Source: Mycobacterium paragordonae
Lineage (GTDB): Bacteria; Actinomycetota; Actinomycetes; Mycobacteriales; Mycobacteriaceae
Length of the DNA: 64,000 bases
Assembly: GCF_003614435.1 (NCBI RefSeq)
Contig: NZ_CP025546.1
Location: forward strand, 4,774,001 to 4,838,000
Reading direction: 5' to 3'
A program made the translations under genes and the position numbers. This document shows, piece after piece, positions 62,034-64,000 of this stretch. Below the pieces are notes generated by a model. It saw only the letters and a program-made list of their open reading frames with translations, was not told the origin of the DNA and ran no database searches. The stretch's first letter is position 1, and each line of letters starts with the position of its first letter.

Positions 62034-64000
62034 TCAGAGCCCGACCGGCCGGTTCCCGATCACCTTGCCGGCGGCAAGATGCGCGAGTTCGCCCTCGGTC
62101 AGCCCACACTGGTCGCGCAGTACGTCTTCATTGTGCTCGCCGAGCGTCGGCGGCGGACGCAACAGCCATTGTTGTTGGCCGGTCAGCAGAGCAAACGGTG
62201 GAGTCGGATACAGGCCCGGCCCCGTTCGCGGGTGCTCCAGCGACTCGAAAAAGCCCCGCGCGCGCAGCTGAGGATTCTCGGTGACCAACGACGGCGAACC
62301 CACCGGCGCGACCGGAACACCGGCCGCAGCTAGCAACTCCACCGTCGCATCGAGCGGTTGTGCGGCGAACCAGTCCTGCAGCACATGGTCGATCTCGTCT
62401 GCCCGCTCACGGCGCCCGGCATCGGTGGTCAACCCCTCATCGCTCAACGCGCCGATCACATTCACCAGGGACGCCCACTGCCGGTCATCGCCCACGCTGA
62501 CCGCGATCCAGTCGTCGTCCCCCGCGCACCGGTAAATGTTTTGCAGCGCGCCGCCCTGTCCGCGATTTCCCCTCCGGCTCAGCGTTTTACCGAATACCTC
62601 GGCTTCGATCGGCTGTACCGCCGTGGTGTTCAGCACGGTCTCCAGCATCGGCAACTCGACCTGCTGGCCGGTGCCGGTCCGCTCGGCGAAATGCAGCGCG
62701 GCCAGTACCGCGAACGCGGCGTGCACCCCGGCCAGGGGGTCGCAGGCGCCGCGCGGCGTCACCGGAGGGGTTTCGGGCAACCCGGTCACCCAGGTGAGCC
62801 CGCCGAGCTGCTCCATGGTGGGGGCGAATCCCACCCGCTCGCGCCATGGTCCGGCCAGCCCGAAGGCCGGCATCCGGGTGACGACCAAGCGCGGGTTGAT
62901 CTTCAGCAGCACATCGGCGGTGAGACCGAAATGGTCCATCACACGAGGCGAGAAGTTTTCGATCACCACATCGGCGCCGGCCACCAAGGTGCGGAACAGA
63001 CCCCGGCCTTCGTCGCTTCCCAAATCCAGTGTGACGGAACGCTTGTTGGTGTTCATCGCGTGGAAGACCCAGCCGTACTCCCACCAGTCGTCCACGTCGG
63101 TGCGCATGCCTCCGGAATAGCGGATGCCGTCGGGGCGCTGGATGGACTCCACCTTCACGACGTCGGCACCGAACGCCGCGAGCAGGTGGGTGGCGGCCGG
63201 CCCGGCCCAGAAAGCGGTCAGGTCGACGATGCGGACACCCTGCAGCGGCAGCTCGGCTCCCGCGGTCGAGGTCGCGTATTCGCGCGGCTGCCAGGGCGAT
63301 TCGTCGTTACCGGCACCGAGAGCGGGCGTCTCGCGCACTGGGGCGGGCCCGCATTCCGCCATCAGCCACGGCGCGCGAGGCTGGTGGAACCCCGCGGGAT
63401 TCTCGATGAACACGCCGCGTTCGGTCATGTACTCCATGTCGCGGATGGTGGCGCCGTTGCCCAGAGCCGCGATGGGCAGCCGGAAGAGCTGGCCCAGCTC
63501 GACGATCTCGGCGACCGTGCGCTCGGCCATCCACGGACCGATCGATTCGTAGATGAAGTCGCGGTACTCCCAGCGGCCGATCTGGAATCGGAGTTGCGGA
63601 ATCTCCTCGAATTGCGGGCATTCGACCATCGCCGCAAAGTCCAGCCACTGCTGACCGGTAACCATGGTGATGCCGACGTAGCCGTCCTTGGCCGGGACAA
63701 TCGACGGCACTTCGAGGGTGCGGCGGACCGGTGGAACCCGCAGCAGCTGGGAATGCAGCCATTCGCTGCTCTGCATCGCGGTAATCGCCTCGAGCATCGA
63801 CAAGTCCAGATGCTCGCCCGGACCGCCGCGCTGCACGCGGCGCAGCATTGCCAGGGCGCCGAACGCCGCGTACACGCCACCCATGTACTCCCCGAGATCG
63901 CCGCCGATCGAGATCGGCGGACCCGCCGGGTCGCCGCGGAAACCGGTGCAGCCCGACCACGCCTGCAGCGTGAACTCGGTGGCGGCGCGGTCGGCGAACG
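62034..64000 (-). CDS. Tandem CaiB/BaiF family class III CoA-transferase (5' end outside window)
   Basis: The frame is open to the window edge, so 655 codons of a longer protein are seen. The C-terminal part of one CaiB/BaiF domain (GGDLGEYMGGVYAAFGALAM, AMQSSEWLHSQLL) is followed after a linker by a complete second domain (GVRIVDLTAFWAGPAATHLL, catalytic-region Asp in the linker LPMLETVLNTTA, ENFSPRVMDHFGL). The internal ATG at 63884 lies within the first domain and is not the true start. Double-domain CaiB proteins occur in mycobacteria. Probably moves CoA between acids in the catabolic pathway. Confidence 0.88.
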   Translation of the reverse strand, partial: FADRAATEFTLQAWSGCTGFRGDPAGPPISIGGDLGEYMGGVYAAFGALAMLRRVQRGGPGEHLDLSMLEAITAMQSSEWLHSQLLRVPPVRRTLEVPSIVPAKDGYVGITMVTGQQWLDFAAMVECPQFEEIPQLRFQIGRWEYRDFIYESIGPWMAERTVAEIVELGQLFRLPIAALGNGATIRDMEYMTERGVFIENPAGFHQPRAPWLMAECGPAPVRETPALGAGNDESPWQPREYATSTAGAELPLQGVRIVDLTAFWAGPAATHLLAAFGADVVKVESIQRPDGIRYSGGMRTDVDDWWEYGWVFHAMNTNKRSVTLDLGSDEGRGLFRTLVAGADVVIENFSPRVMDHFGLTADVLLKINPRLVVTRMPAFGLAGPWRERVGFAPTMEQLGGLTWVTGLPETPPVTPRGACDPLAGVHAAFAVLAALHFAERTGTGQQVELPMLETVLNTTAVQPIEAEVFGKTLSRRGNRGQGGALQNIYRCAGDDDWIAVSVGDDRQWASLVNVIGALSDEGLTTDAGRRERADEIDHVLQDWFAAQPLDATVELLAAAGVPVAPVGSPSLVTENPQLRARGFFESLEHPRTGPGLYPTPPFALLTGQQQWLLRPPPTLGEHNEDVLRDQCGLTEGELAHLAAGKVIGNRPVGL

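Overview
The window is high-GC mycobacterial chromosome, probably from a slow-growing non-tuberculous Mycobacterium. The evidence is two PE-family proteins, a complete mce operon, a type I fatty acid synthase of about 3070 residues, and a backbone I recognise from M. tuberculosis: lppS/ldtB, Rv2520c, bcp, Rv2522c, acpS, fas, Rv2525c. Here that backbone is split by large accessory blocks. Family and locus names come from remembered sequences, not database searches.

Layout. 1-1.0 kb: 3' end of a PE gene, then gene-poor DNA with a transposase-like remnant. 1.0-12.4 kb: a divergent TetR regulator and a full mce operon (yrbEA, yrbEB, mceA-F, an Mce-associated gene and an MPT64-like secreted protein), almost all joined by start/stop overlaps. 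12.4-13.9 kb: L,D-transpeptidase LdtB/LppS and tRNA-Lys(CTT). 13.9-16.8 kb: a 36-residue-repeat TPR protein starting 1 nt after the tRNA, then a TetR/DUF2236 pair.

17.0-23.4 kb holds the most interesting locus: six co-directional, tightly packed genes. They encode a HAD-like protein lacking both catalytic aspartates, a sedoheptulose-7-phosphate cyclase (EEVS/DDGS type), an ATP-grasp ligase resembling MysC, a D-Ala-D-Ala-ligase-like enzyme resembling MysD, a TauD-family dioxygenase and a FAD amine-oxidase-like enzyme. This looks like a mycosporine-like amino acid / C7-cyclitol pathway with no recognisable O-methyltransferase and an unusual pair of oxidative tailoring enzymes. It is followed by a TetR gene and a divergent acyltransferase.

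24.9-30.6 kb: a taurine/sulfonate/nitrate-type ABC importer and a DUF3556 membrane protein coupled to an SDR. 30.7-33.3 kb: backbone (DUF3618, Bcp, SnoaL-like, M20 peptidase). 33.3-40.6 kb: a long PE protein, a NarL-type two-component system, a DUF2339 membrane protein, a strong bidirectional terminator and an orphan second copy of QcrB. 40.9-51.9 kb: acpS, fas and Rv2525c.

52.0-64.0 kb: a catabolic island with two Rieske oxygenases, an AttH/CrtC-like protein, an aldehyde dehydrogenase, two MaoC-like subunits, a SnoaL-like protein, an acyl-CoA synthetase, a 3Fe-4S ferredoxin and a tandem CaiB/BaiF CoA-transferase running off the window. A 13E12-family HNH protein sits inside it. Together these suggest ring hydroxylation, aldehyde oxidation, CoA activation and beta-oxidation-like hydration of an unidentified cyclic substrate.
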